Shown here: piece by piece, positions 51,446 to 60,275 of the stretch
Position numbering within the stretch: position 1 is the stretch's first letter
How the letters are laid out: every line of letters begins with the position of its first letter
DNA from: Olsenella uli
GTDB lineage: Bacteria; Actinomycetota; Coriobacteriia; Coriobacteriales; Atopobiaceae
Direction of reading: 5' to 3'
Length of the DNA: 64,000 nucleotides
NCBI RefSeq assembly: GCF_901212655.1
Contig: NZ_CAAKON010000002.1
Location: 22 to 64,021, forward strand
Translations under genes and position numbers: made by a program
The notes under the pieces: generated by a model
What the model was told of the DNA's origin: nothing
The model's database searches: none
Seen by the model: only the letters and a program-made list of their open reading frames with translations

Positions 51446-52438
51446 TCACGCGTGCTCACGTGACGCTACGGGGCCACAGCAGATTGCAAGAACAAAGCGT
51501 TCAAAGGCCACGCTTGAATCGTTGGAACCCTTAAGGGCACGCTCGCAAGCAGCGGCTTCGCGCAAGAGCTCAACGAGCTCCTGCACACCAAAGCGCTGAG
51601 CCCAGCGCATGTGATTCTTGACCTGCCATGGAGCGCGCCCAAGTTCGGAGGCAAGACTGCGGGAAGCGCCGCGCGCGGCAAGCGACTGAGCGCAGATGAG
51701 TTCCCGAAGCCTACCCACAAGAACGGTGTGAAGGAATACGAGCGAGGGATTATCCATGAGCCTGAGAAGCCGCATGGCCTTTGCGGCCCTTCGCTCGCAC
51801 ACGGAGTCGGCAAAGGCCCAGGGGCTGACCTCGGCCACCTGCGCCACATTGGCCTCGACGTCCACAAGGGAGATATCCGTGCGGGGAGCCACAAGGTCAA
51901 CGAGCGTGGCCACTTGGTTGTCCAGCATGACGGTAGACTCGCCGCATCTGTTGACGAGCTCGTCCGCCGCGTCGGCAGAGATTCGAGCGCCGCGAGCAGC
52001 TGCCAGCTTCTGGACGTAGGGCGGCAGCTCCCAGCGCTTCTGAGGCGCACAGTCAATGACCGCCTTGGAGCCAATCTTCGCAACCGCCTTATAGAGCCTC
52101 GTGTTCTTAGCGAGCTTCTCGGCGTCAAGGCAAAGCACGCAAGAGGGATTGGGATCCTTAAGATAGGAAACAAGCGCCTCGGAGATGGCCTTGGCGAGAG
52201 AGCCAGCACCGTGTAACACGACAACGCGGACATCCGCGCCAAAGGGCATGGTCTGCAGCGACGTAACAAGCTGGGCTGGATCCTCAATAGAGGAGCCCTC
52301 GACCTCATCGAGGTTGAACTCGGCGAGGTCGCCGGTGACGTGCCCCTTGAGCCGCTCGATCACGCGATGGCGTTTGAGTTCGTCAGCCCCTACAACAAGA
52401 TAGGCTGGAAGCAGCCCCGCTGCGGAATCGTGCGCCAT
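51446..52438 (-). CDS. holA: DNA polymerase III subunit delta
   Basis: HolA is the clamp-loader subunit that opens the beta clamp. The 330 residues match the divergent family: LLPAYLVVGADELKRHRVIERLK, MPFGADVRVVVLHGAG, CVLCLDAEKLAKNTRLYKAV, ISADAADELVNRCGESTVMLDNQVATLVD, and the C-terminal helical collar with RASRSLASELGRAPWQVKNHM-type residues. The ATG at 52438 has AGGGGGAG upstream. It is encoded after comEC and before rpsT (convergent), as in Firmicutes comEC-holA-rpsT. Confidence 0.93.
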   Translation of the reverse strand: MAHDSAAGLLPAYLVVGADELKRHRVIERLKGHVTGDLAEFNLDEVEGSSIEDPAQLVTSLQTMPFGADVRVVVLHGAGSLAKAISEALVSYLKDPNPSCVLCLDAEKLAKNTRLYKAVAKIGSKAVIDCAPQKRWELPPYVQKLAAARGARISADAADELVNRCGESTVMLDNQVATLVDLVAPRTDISLVDVEANVAQVAEVSPWAFADSVCERRAAKAMRLLRLMDNPSLVFLHTVLVGRLRELICAQSLAARGASRSLASELGRAPWQVKNHMRWAQRFGVQELVELLREAAACERALKGSNDSSVAFERFVLAICCGPVASREHA

Positions 52439-52566
52439 GTAACATCTCCCCCTTTGTCTGTCGAACGATTTTACCTGTCATACGTCCTCGCCCGCCATAA
52501 AAGCGGGAAGTGACCAAGCACGTATGAGGCCTCCTTGGGTCGGAGAAGGCGGAGCGAGCCGATTGC

Positions 52567-54915
52567 TTACCTCTGCGTTGAGACCACAGGGCCCATCTGT
52601 CCTGGCTCAATCGTCACGTCCCCAACGTCCTTCGTGCAAAGGAACTGCGTACCGGCACGCTCGAGGCTCTCGACACACTCATCCGTGGGATGTCCGTACC
52701 TGTTACCCTCGCCGGCGCTCGCGACAGCCACCTCCGCCGAGAGCATCGCGGCCTCGTCCTCGGTTATAGAGGCGGCCGAGCCATGATGACCGACCTTCAG
52801 AAGATCGATGTCCCCAACATCGGGAAGGATCTCCGCAAGCACCGAGGACTCAGCATCCCCGGTCAACAAAGCGTCAAGGCAAGCATCGCCCTCCGCGAAC
52901 GACACCTTGAGACACAGGGAGTCCTCGTTCTCGGTACCGCTGACGCTCTCCTGCGGCCAAAGGCACTCGAGTCGAAACCCAGAAAACTCAAAGACGTCTC
53001 CCCGTCTGACCTCCGTCAGGTTCCCCGCAATCGAATTGATCTCCTCGTCAAGAGGCGACGAGATTGAGGCTCCCTCGGCAACATGCACGGCGCCAACGTC
53101 ATAGGTGCGTACGAGCTCCTCCAGCCCGCCATAATGGTCTTCGTGCCAATGCGTAATGATGACGGCGTCAATCGAGAGCACATGCTGGCGAGCAAGCGCC
53201 TCGAGGACTGCGTCACCTGGTCCCGTGTCAACAAGTATTGCCTGGGTGCCCCTCCGGATGAGTATGGCATCACCCTGCCCCACGTCGAGCACCACAAGGC
53301 GAGGGCTCACCAGGACATACATAGAGATACATGCCGCCGCTACGGCAGAAATGAGGGCAGACAGCGCCAAAAGCAGGCACCTTCTGGTTGGACGCGGCCA
53401 AACGACTAGGTACATGACGGCAGCAATGAGCGGAGCAAGCTCCCATGCGGCTCCCAGGCTAACCGGAACCGCCGCAAATGGCAGCGTGGCCATGGCCTTG
53501 GCAAGGCATACCGCAAGCTCACACAACAAGCCACAGCACCCTATGAGCATGGGACCCGCAAAAGGGAGCCCACCAAAGAAGCAGGCAACCATGCCAAACG
53601 AGACGATGGGTCCAAAGAGCGGGCCAACGAGCACGTTGGCAAGAGGGGCGACGAGCGACGCGGTTCCGAACGTTGCCGCGCATGCCGGCAGGGTTGCCGC
53701 CTGACAGACCAGCGTGGCAGCAAAGGCAGACCGAAGGCCACGGAGTGCCCCATCCAACTTGCCGGCCAGAGCCGGGGCCCTGCGAAAGAGTGCCTTCCTC
53801 GCCCGCACCCACATCTGAAATGGCGGCAAGAGCCTCTCGAACAGCACCTCGACATGCCCGGAAAAGAGCGCAAGGGCGCAGACCGAAAGGACAGAGAGAA
53901 CAAAGCCGAGGTCACATGCACAGGTTGGGTCGAGAAGGCACATACCAAGCCCTGCGAGGGCAACGCCAGACGGGGCGTGGGCGCGCCTGCCAAGCTCCCT
54001 GCCAAGCATTCCCGCAACGAGCATCACCCACGACCTCACGGCAGAGGGCGGGCAGGCGCAGAGCACCACGTAGCCTCCCGTGATGACGCTCGTCCCAACC
54101 ATGCGGGTGCGCGGCCTTGTGCCAAGGCCAGACAGCATCGCCTCGAGGACGGACCCAACAACCACCAGATGGCTTCCGGAGACGGCGATCAAATGTGAAA
54201 GGCCCGCGCGAGCGAAGGGGTCCTCGAGGTCTTGGGACTTGAGCTCGGTCCTGTCAGAAACGAGCACTCCGGCCATGAGCGCCCGCCCCGCGCTCCTCTC
54301 GGGCTTTATGAGCGCTATGACGGCCCGGCGGAGACTCATCAACAGACCAACGGGCCCACCGGCGGCGTCTGCCGAGACGACGCGGACAGCACGAATGCGG
54401 CCGCAGACACCACGAGCGCGACTCGAACGGCCCCAGTCGTCATCGGCATTGCCCTCAAACCTACCGATGACCTTGAGCGTGTCACCGTAGTTTGGTCGCT
54501 CGGGCAACGTAAGCCAAACAGATGCCTGAGTCTCCCCTCCTCGTACGGAAGCGCGCACAAACCAACCAGACGCCGTTTGCGCGGCGTCCCCTTCCACATA
54601 CAGGCTTAGCGAAGAGACGGGGGCAGACGAGAGGCTATCAGCCGCCGCCTCAAGGTTAGACAGCACAAGACTCCCCTGGACGGATGCGACGAGCATGCCG
54701 GCGGCCACAAACGAGCAATACAGGAACGCGCGGCGCTCCTTGACCTTCAGGGCGCACGCGAGCGCCGCCACCATGGGGAGCGCGCACGCCAGGCCCGTCG
54801 CCAAGGGTGATGCGAAGCCCCTCAAGACTAGATTTCCCGTCACCATGAGGGCGGCGAGCCCCGCGAGCACAGGCGGAACGAACGGCCTTGGGGGATACGG
54901 CCGCGCCTCAGACAC
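52567..54915 (-). CDS. comEC: ComEC/Rec2-type DNA uptake channel
   Basis: ComEC transports single-stranded DNA across the membrane during transformation. The 782 residues have N-terminal membrane helices, an OB-like DUF4131 region (about 100-170), the competence domain with many helices (LSHLIAVSGSHLVVVGSVLEAML), and a C-terminal metallo-beta-lactamase domain (LDVGQGDAILIR, ITHWHEDHYGGLEEL) that may degrade the second strand. It appears full-length and intact. The GTG start at 54915 overlaps the comEA end by 8 bases. Confidence 0.95.
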   Translation of the reverse strand: MSEARPYPPRPFVPPVLAGLAALMVTGNLVLRGFASPLATGLACALPMVAALACALKVKERRAFLYCSFVAAGMLVASVQGSLVLSNLEAAADSLSSAPVSSLSLYVEGDAAQTASGWFVRASVRGGETQASVWLTLPERPNYGDTLKVIGRFEGNADDDWGRSSRARGVCGRIRAVRVVSADAAGGPVGLLMSLRRAVIALIKPERSAGRALMAGVLVSDRTELKSQDLEDPFARAGLSHLIAVSGSHLVVVGSVLEAMLSGLGTRPRTRMVGTSVITGGYVVLCACPPSAVRSWVMLVAGMLGRELGRRAHAPSGVALAGLGMCLLDPTCACDLGFVLSVLSVCALALFSGHVEVLFERLLPPFQMWVRARKALFRRAPALAGKLDGALRGLRSAFAATLVCQAATLPACAATFGTASLVAPLANVLVGPLFGPIVSFGMVACFFGGLPFAGPMLIGCCGLLCELAVCLAKAMATLPFAAVPVSLGAAWELAPLIAAVMYLVVWPRPTRRCLLLALSALISAVAAACISMYVLVSPRLVVLDVGQGDAILIRRGTQAILVDTGPGDAVLEALARQHVLSIDAVIITHWHEDHYGGLEELVRTYDVGAVHVAEGASISSPLDEEINSIAGNLTEVRRGDVFEFSGFRLECLWPQESVSGTENEDSLCLKVSFAEGDACLDALLTGDAESSVLAEILPDVGDIDLLKVGHHGSAASITEDEAAMLSAEVAVASAGEGNRYGHPTDECVESLERAGTQFLCTKDVGDVTIEPGQMGPVVSTQR

Positions 54916-55732
54916 AGATGCTCCCTCGCAGCTTGGCGAACTTCTTTTCTCCGATGCCGCTCACGCGCATGAGGTCTTCGACCGATGTGAAGGGCCCGTT
55001 GCTTTTTCGGTCTTCGAGGATGGCCTGCGCCGTTGAGGGACCCACGCCAGGCAGGCAATCGAGCTCCTCGGCCGTAGCCGTATTTATGTTGACGAGGCGA
55101 GTGGTGAGCGAGGCCCCACCTTCGGGCGACAAACCGGAACCTTCGCCCCCAGACCCATTCGCCAGCGCGGCGGGGTCTTGAGCGACGGCCTCCCCGGCAC
55201 GAGGAATATGGACCTTGTCACCGTCGGCGACAGACCCGGCAAGGTTCACGGAGGAGGTGTCGGCGTCAGCGGCAAGGCCGCCGGCAGCCAAGACGGCATC
55301 GTTCACGCGAGGCTCAGAAACGTCGAGCTCATAGACCCCGGGGTCCATGATGGCTCCGTCCACGTGCACGACTATGCGGCTCGCCATGGCCTCGACGCGT
55401 TGATCCCCCGAGCCTCCCCCAGAGGCCTCGCCAGTCGAAGCCTCAGGCTCGTCCGAAGCCTCGGGAGACAACGACGAGACGGCCTCCGTCGTAGCCGCAC
55501 GCACAAGCACGACGCCACCCGGTCTGGTGCACCCGCGCGAAGCGATCGCACCGACGACGAGCGCGACTGCCGCGAGCATGCCCAGCACGAGCAATGGCAA
55601 TCGAGAAAGCACGCGCCCAGGCGCACGAGAAGGCGCGCGAGACAGGCCATTCGACCGTGACGCGCCGCAAAACTTGCGCAGCAAGCCGCCAAGTCCGCTC
55701 TCAGACCGCCGTGCCTTGCCAACTTGAGCCAT
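54908..55732 (-). CDS. comEA: ComEA-like DNA receptor
   Basis: ComEA binds double-stranded DNA outside the membrane and passes it to ComEC. The 274 residues have a basic cytoplasmic N-terminus, one membrane helix (about 43-63), an acidic/Ser-rich linker, an SLBB domain (VVHVDGAIMDPGVYELDVSEPRV) and a C-terminal helix-hairpin-helix pair (VNINTATAEELDCLPGVGPSTA through VSGIGEKKFAKLRG). ATG 55732 has AGGAG 6 bases upstream; a TTG further up is possible. Two-gene comEA-comEC operon. Confidence 0.93.
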   Translation of the reverse strand: MAQVGKARRSESGLGGLLRKFCGASRSNGLSRAPSRAPGRVLSRLPLLVLGMLAAVALVVGAIASRGCTRPGGVVLVRAATTEAVSSLSPEASDEPEASTGEASGGGSGDQRVEAMASRIVVHVDGAIMDPGVYELDVSEPRVNDAVLAAGGLAADADTSSVNLAGSVADGDKVHIPRAGEAVAQDPAALANGSGGEGSGLSPEGGASLTTRLVNINTATAEELDCLPGVGPSTAQAILEDRKSNGPFTSVEDLMRVSGIGEKKFAKLRGSICV

Positions 55733-55912
55733 GCCATCTCCTCCCAGACGCAGTGGGCACAGGGCGACCAACAACCGTTGGCCGAAGTCCCCTCACCCCA
55801 TCCTGCAAAGGAGGCAATGCCGGCAGACGAGAAATCCTGGAAACTCCGCCTGGCGCAAACGCAAATCAAACTGACACCAAACAAGCAACGACCGAAAACC
55901 TGCGAATTGACC

Positions 55913-55944
55913 AAAAAAGGGCGGGCGACAACCGTCACCCGCCC
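55913..55944 (-). terminator. rho-independent terminator of the mihF-gmk-rpoZ-thiI operon
   Basis: On the minus strand GGGCGGGTGAC (55944-55934) pairs with GTCGCCCGCCC (55929-55919), with one mismatch and a short loop, followed by six T (55918-55913). It lies 24 bases after the thiI stop. Confidence 0.85.
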
Positions 55945-55967
55945 CAACAGTTCCAAATAATGGAACG

Positions 55968-57218
55968 TTATTCCACTACCTCCCATTCAGCGGGAGCCAG
56001 CTCATGGTGCCATTTGCGAAGCTCGCGGGGTGGCCTATACGAAGGACACGAGTCAAAGTCGATGTACTCGACGTTCCTCATGAGCTCCTCGACCATGGCG
56101 TCGTGGTCGAATGTGTCCCACGCCTCGTGAACCTGCGGCATGCGCGCGTGGGTCTCTGGACGCCTTGGCATGAAGAGGGTGCAGCAGTCAGGCGAGTCCT
56201 GACAACTGATCTCATACGTGCCAATCTGCCGAGAGCGCTCGATGATCTCGGTCTTATCGCTACCGATGAGCGGACGAAAGACCGGCATCTTCACAACCTC
56301 GTTGGTCGCGTTGATGTTCTCGAGCGTCTGCGAGGCAACCTGACCCAAGGACTCGCCCGTGACGAGCGCCTTCGCGCCTTCAAGCTCGGCCACGCGCTCG
56401 GCCACGCTAAACATGAGCCTTCGGTACATGATGACGCGCAGGGCCTGTGGGGCCTTGAGGGAGATCTCACGCTGGCATTCGCCAAAGGGCACCACGTACA
56501 GACGTCCGACGATGCCAGCGGGCTCGAGAGCGCGAACAATATCCTGCGTGAGCCACTCGCTTTGGTCGCTCGTCATGGGACGACCGGAGAAGTGGACCGG
56601 AACGCAGGTGGCGCCTCGACGACCCACCATCCACGTGGCAACGGGAGAGTCAAATCCACTGGAAAGCAGCGTCACGACCTTACCGGCCGTGCCCACAGGA
56701 AGACCACCCGCGCCGCGCATGGAGGCAGCGTCGGCATAGACATAGACGTCACCCTGCACCACATGCACGTTAACCTGCACGTCGGGATGGTGCATCTGCA
56801 CGCGCTTGCCCGGAAACGCCTCGCACAGCACCGAGCCTACCTGGCGGTTGAGGTCGATGCTATGAATGGGGAAATCGGTGCAGGAACGACGGCCGTGAAC
56901 CTTGAAGGTCTGGAAATCGCCGCAGGAGCGCAGGCTCTCCACAGCAGCCGCCTCATAATCCTCAGCGTCAAACCCGCAGCGCCAGGCAAGCGACACGCGA
57001 GCCACGCCGGGCACCTTGGCAACGAGTGAGGGAACGTCCTCGGGAACCTGACCGTCCTCGAAAGAGACGCGAACATACCCACTCATGCGCTCAACCTGAG
57101 CAGCCCGCCCTTTGAGGGCGCGCTTGAGGTTGATGATGAGCTGACGCTCGAAGGTGGAGCGATTCTTGCCCTTGAGGCCAATCTCGTGATAGTGAACGAG
57201 GCAGACGCGCGGGGTCAT
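55968..57218 (-). CDS. thiI: tRNA 4-thiouridine synthetase ThiI (THUMP + PP-loop, no rhodanese)
   Basis: ThiI activates U8 of tRNA by adenylation for sulfur insertion. The N-terminal ferredoxin-like part starts CLVHYHEIGLKGKNR, the THUMP domain spans about 60-165, and the PP-loop is SSGFDSPVATWM (about 180-191). DCCTLFMPRRPETH near 365 closes the catalytic domain. At 416 residues it lacks the rhodanese domain that supplies sulfur in E. coli ThiI, as in Gram-positive forms. ATG 57218 lies 2 bases after the rpoZ stop. Confidence 0.93.
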   Translation of the reverse strand: MTPRVCLVHYHEIGLKGKNRSTFERQLIINLKRALKGRAAQVERMSGYVRVSFEDGQVPEDVPSLVAKVPGVARVSLAWRCGFDAEDYEAAAVESLRSCGDFQTFKVHGRRSCTDFPIHSIDLNRQVGSVLCEAFPGKRVQMHHPDVQVNVHVVQGDVYVYADAASMRGAGGLPVGTAGKVVTLLSSGFDSPVATWMVGRRGATCVPVHFSGRPMTSDQSEWLTQDIVRALEPAGIVGRLYVVPFGECQREISLKAPQALRVIMYRRLMFSVAERVAELEGAKALVTGESLGQVASQTLENINATNEVVKMPVFRPLIGSDKTEIIERSRQIGTYEISCQDSPDCCTLFMPRRPETHARMPQVHEAWDTFDHDAMVEELMRNVEYIDFDSCPSYRPPRELRKWHHELAPAEWEVVE

Positions 57219-57222
57219 GGCC

Positions 57223-57510
57223 CTACTCGCCGACGGGGACATTCGTGTCCTTGATGGCCTCGTCGAAGTCCTCCTGGACATAGCTGAGCGTGCCGTTGGC
57301 AATCTCGTCCATGGCGATGGAGGTGGCATCCTGACCGGAGACGACCGTCGTGATGTCGTCGACATCCTGGATGCTCATGACGCGCAGGTGCTGGCCGCGA
57401 AGCATGTTGTTGATGTCGCAGGCGCGCTTGGAGGCCACGGAGCAGAGCAGGAAGGGATTGTGCTCGGTCTCGGCAAGCAGCTCGTCAATCTCGGGCTTGA
57501 TTACAGACAT
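57223..57510 (-). CDS. rpoZ: RNA polymerase omega subunit
   Basis: Omega helps assemble the beta-prime subunit. The 95 residues carry NPFLLCSVASKRACDINNMLRGQHLRV, close to the conserved segment of actinobacterial omega, and the C-terminal helix AMDEIANGTLSYVQEDFDEAIKD. It is encoded 12 bases after gmk, the usual gmk-rpoZ pair, and immediately before thiI. Confidence 0.93.
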   Translation of the reverse strand: MSVIKPEIDELLAETEHNPFLLCSVASKRACDINNMLRGQHLRVMSIQDVDDITTVVSGQDATSIAMDEIANGTLSYVQEDFDEAIKDTNVPVGE

Positions 57511-57522
57511 AGCTTAGGAACC

Positions 57523-58089
57523 TCAATTCATCTCATGAGCGTCAAGGACCGCGCAAAGCCTTCGCGCAGACGCCTCAAGGTCATCGTTGACCACGTGCTC
57601 GTCGTACTTCTCCGCCAAGGCCATCTCGCCGGCAGCATCCGCGAGCCGCAGCTTCAGGCTCGCCTCATCCTCAGTGGCGCGGCCGCGAAGCCGGGCCTCG
57701 AGCACCTCCATCGAAGGGGGCTCGATGAAGATGAGCACTGCGTCGGGAAAGACCGTGCGAACATTGAGGGCGCCCTGAACGTCAATTTCGAGGATTACGG
57801 AATGCCCGGCAGCAAGATTGCGCTCCGCCTCGGAGCGAAGCGTTCCATACTTGTGGCCATGGACATTTGCCCACTCGAGGAACTCCCCCGCCTCAACCTT
57901 GCGGTCGAAGTCCTCGTCGGTGAGGAAGTGATACGAAACCCCGTCGACCTCGCCCGGACGCGGCTGCCTTGTAGTGGCCGAGACCGTCAGGCCGAGGTCG
58001 GACCTGATCTCGCGTACGCGAGAGACCAGCGTGCCCTTCCCCACTCCTGACGGCCCGGAAACAACGAACAGCCTAGGTGCGCGCGCCAC
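57523..58089 (-). CDS. gmk: guanylate kinase
   Basis: It phosphorylates GMP to GDP. The P-loop is VVSGPSGVGKGTLV (about 9-22), followed by LGLTVSATTRQPRPGEVDGVSYHFL and the GMP-binding EFLEWANVHGHKYGT. Length 188. The start is GTG at 58089, overlapping the mihF stop as TAGTG, so the two are translationally coupled. Confidence 0.96.
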   Translation of the reverse strand: MARAPRLFVVSGPSGVGKGTLVSRVREIRSDLGLTVSATTRQPRPGEVDGVSYHFLTDEDFDRKVEAGEFLEWANVHGHKYGTLRSEAERNLAAGHSVILEIDVQGALNVRTVFPDAVLIFIEPPSMEVLEARLRGRATEDEASLKLRLADAAGEMALAEKYDEHVVNDDLEASARRLCAVLDAHEMN

Positions 58090-58397
58090 TACTTGGAGAG
58101 AATCTCGATGAGAGCCTCACGCTGACGGGCACCAAGGCCCTGGACGCGACGCTTCGGCGAAATCTCGAGCTCGTCCATGATCTTGGCGGCCTTGGCCTTG
58201 CCGTAGCCAGGTAGGGACTCGATGAGGGCGCGAACGGGCATACGCGTGGCAGCCGGGTCGTCAGAGTTCAGAACGGACTCGAGGGAGACCTTCCCCGTCT
58301 TGATCTTCTCGCGAAGCTCGGCACGAGCGTGACGGGCCTCTGCGGCCTTCTTCAGGTTGGCAGCACGCTGCTCCTCGGAAAGCTGAGGGAGAGCCAT
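58089..58397 (-). CDS. mihF: actinobacterial integration host factor MihF
   Basis: MihF is a small nucleoid-associated protein with a helix-two-turn-helix, essential in mycobacteria and found next to gmk. The 102 residues read LPQLSEEQRAANLKKAAEARHARAE, then ALIESLPGYGKAKAAKIMDELEI and RVQGLGARQREAL, the characteristic DNA-binding segment. ATG 58397 with GGAGG is chosen over a longer open frame. Its presence is a strong actinobacterial marker. Confidence 0.95.
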   Translation of the reverse strand: MALPQLSEEQRAANLKKAAEARHARAELREKIKTGKVSLESVLNSDDPAATRMPVRALIESLPGYGKAKAAKIMDELEISPKRRVQGLGARQREALIEILSK

Positions 58398-58542
58398 GTT
58401 TCCTCCAAACGTAAGGTGCTTTCGAAATAAATCGCGCAAATCATCTACCCGCGCAATTGGCTGTAAGAGACTATGGCGATTTACCGGCGGGTTTGCAACC
58501 CTTTTGGTTGATTTTCCCGGCGTTTGCCACGTCAGGGCATAG

Positions 58543-58576
58543 GAAGGCCCCCAACAAACCATTGTCGGGGGCCTTC
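58543..58576 (-). terminator. terminator of the pyr operon
   Basis: GAAGGCCCCC (58543-58552) pairs with GGGGGCCTTC (58567-58576); past one mismatch four more inner pairs can form. It lies 38 bases after the pyrF stop on the minus strand and before the mihF promoter region. The T-tract is weak. Confidence 0.7.
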
Positions 58577-58613
58577 AATAAAGTGCAGGTACACGACCTG
58601 AGAGCTTTTTCGA

Positions 58614-59345
58614 CTAGCAGCCCGTCTCGATTTCGTCAACTATCGACTCAAGCGCCGCGACTGGGTCTGGGGCCTGGGTGATGGGCCTACCGACCACGAT
58701 GTGGCTCGCGCCAGCCTTGATGGCGGCAGCCGGGGTGGCCACGCGGCTCTGGTCTCCCAGCGCGGCCCCGGCAGGACGAACGCCCGGTGTCACGATGAGG
58801 GCGTCCGGGCCCAGAAGCTCGCGCATCTCATGAGCCTCCTGCGGCGAGCACACGATACCATCGAGCCCGTTGTCAACGGCAAGCTTCGCGAGGGCAGCCG
58901 CCTGCTCTGGAATCGGACGCTCGACGCCTATGAGCCTAAGCTCGTCGGAGTCCATGCTCGTGAGCACCGTGATGGCGATGACGTACGGTGCGTGGCCATA
59001 GACCTCGCGGGTCTCCTGCGCGCCCTCGTGGCACGCGGCGAGCATGGCGGCACCGCCGCAACCGTGAGCGGTCACGAGGTCGGCGCCCGTGTGCGCCGCG
59101 CTCTTCACGGCACCTCGCACCTGGTGGGGAATGTCATGGAACTTCGCGTCGACGAAGACCTTGAAGCCGCGGGACTTGAGTTCCTCCACGAGCGGAAGGC
59201 CGCCGTCGTAGATGAGCGTGATGCCAACCTTGAGCCACGTGGCATGCCCCTCGAGCTTGTCCGCAAGTTCGCGGGCCTCCTCGGGTGAGCAGTCGAGAGC
59301 CACCATCACGCGGTCGCGCGCGGAGAGCGTATCGAATCGACCCAT
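58614..59345 (-). CDS. pyrF: orotidine 5'-phosphate decarboxylase
   Basis: It decarboxylates OMP to UMP, the last step of de novo pyrimidine synthesis. The catalytic Asp-Lys-Asp array is in VFVDAKFHDIPHQV (about 60-73), with VALDCSPEEA at the N-terminus and VTPGVRP and HIVVGRPITQA phosphate-binding motifs near the end. Length 243. It is the last gene of the operon, 6 bases after pyrD. Confidence 0.96.
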   Translation of the reverse strand: MGRFDTLSARDRVMVALDCSPEEARELADKLEGHATWLKVGITLIYDGGLPLVEELKSRGFKVFVDAKFHDIPHQVRGAVKSAAHTGADLVTAHGCGGAAMLAACHEGAQETREVYGHAPYVIAITVLTSMDSDELRLIGVERPIPEQAAALAKLAVDNGLDGIVCSPQEAHEMRELLGPDALIVTPGVRPAGAALGDQSRVATPAAAIKAGASHIVVGRPITQAPDPVAALESIVDEIETGC

Positions 59346-59351
59346 AGTCCC

Positions 59352-60275
59352 CTACCCTTCAAACGCGCCAACGAGCTCGTTGATGTCCTTGACACCCTGT
59401 TCCTCGGCCCAGGCCTCGAGCTCGCCCAGAATGCGAGGGGCGGCGGCGGGCTCAACGAGGTTGGCCATGCCGACAGCAACGCTCGTGGCGCCGGCCAGGA
59501 TGAACTCGGCAGCGTCCTCGCCGGTCATGACGCCGCCAACACCGTTGATTGGCAGCTTGACGGCATTATGGACCTCCCACACCATGCGTACGGCGATGTG
59601 GTGAAGTGCGGGGCCACTCATGCCGCCCGTGGGACGGGAGAGTCGACTCCTGCGCGTGTGCACGTTGATAGCCATGGCGGGAATCGAGTTGATGACCGAG
59701 AGGGCATCGGCGCCCTCGGCCTCGAGCGCCTGGGCAACCTCTACCACGCGGGCTGGTGCCATCTTCACAAGCAGAGGCTTGTTGGTGCGCGGGCGAACCG
59801 CGCGAATGACACCGGCCGCGCCTTCGGGCGTGGAGCCCATGGCGCAGCCCCCGGCGGCGATATTGGGACAGCTGATGTTGATCTCGAGGCCGGAGGCAAA
59901 CGGCGCGATTTCCTCGAAGAGCTCGACGGCGGCAACGTACTCCTCCACGGAGTGGCCCGCAACCTGGCAGATGACCTGGCAGCCCTTGTCGCGGAGCTGC
60001 TGCAGATACTCGCCCGAGCTCTCGACGAGCCCGCGAACGCCAGGGTTCTGAAGGCCCACGGAGTTCATCATGCCGCTCGTGATCTCGGTCATGCGAGGGG
60101 CGGGGTTGCCGGGCCATGGCTCGGCGGCGCAGCCCTTCGTGGTGATGGCGCCGAGCTGGCTCACGTCATAGAAACCCTCGTACTGCCAGCCAAAGCCATA
60201 CGTGCCGCTCGCAGTGTTGATGGGGTTCTTCATCTTGATGCCGCCAAGATCGACGGCCATGTTCACGCCGTTCAC
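59352..60275 (-). CDS. pyrD: dihydroorotate dehydrogenase B, catalytic subunit
   Basis: PyrD oxidises dihydroorotate to orotate with FMN and passes electrons to PyrK. The class 1B features are VDLGGIKMKNPINTASGTYGFG near the N-terminus, the catalytic cysteine in EINISCPNIAAGG, and INGVGGVMTGEDAAEFILAGA. GTG 60275 (307 aa) overlaps the pyrK TGA as GTGA and has AAGGA 7 bases upstream; a GTG at 60266 and ATG at 60260 also exist. NAD-linked type, given the adjacent pyrK. Confidence 0.95.
   Translation of the reverse strand: MNGVNMAVDLGGIKMKNPINTASGTYGFGWQYEGFYDVSQLGAITTKGCAAEPWPGNPAPRMTEITSGMMNSVGLQNPGVRGLVESSGEYLQQLRDKGCQVICQVAGHSVEEYVAAVELFEEIAPFASGLEINISCPNIAAGGCAMGSTPEGAAGVIRAVRPRTNKPLLVKMAPARVVEVAQALEAEGADALSVINSIPAMAINVHTRRSRLSRPTGGMSGPALHHIAVRMVWEVHNAVKLPINGVGGVMTGEDAAEFILAGATSVAVGMANLVEPAAAPRILGELEAWAEEQGVKDINELVGAFEG

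Noticed and set aside
55968..57365. Longer thiI reading frame starting at 57365
   Set aside because: The extra 49 residues are low-complexity Ser/Arg/Pro sequence overlapping rpoZ in another frame. Homology starts at the ATG at 57218.
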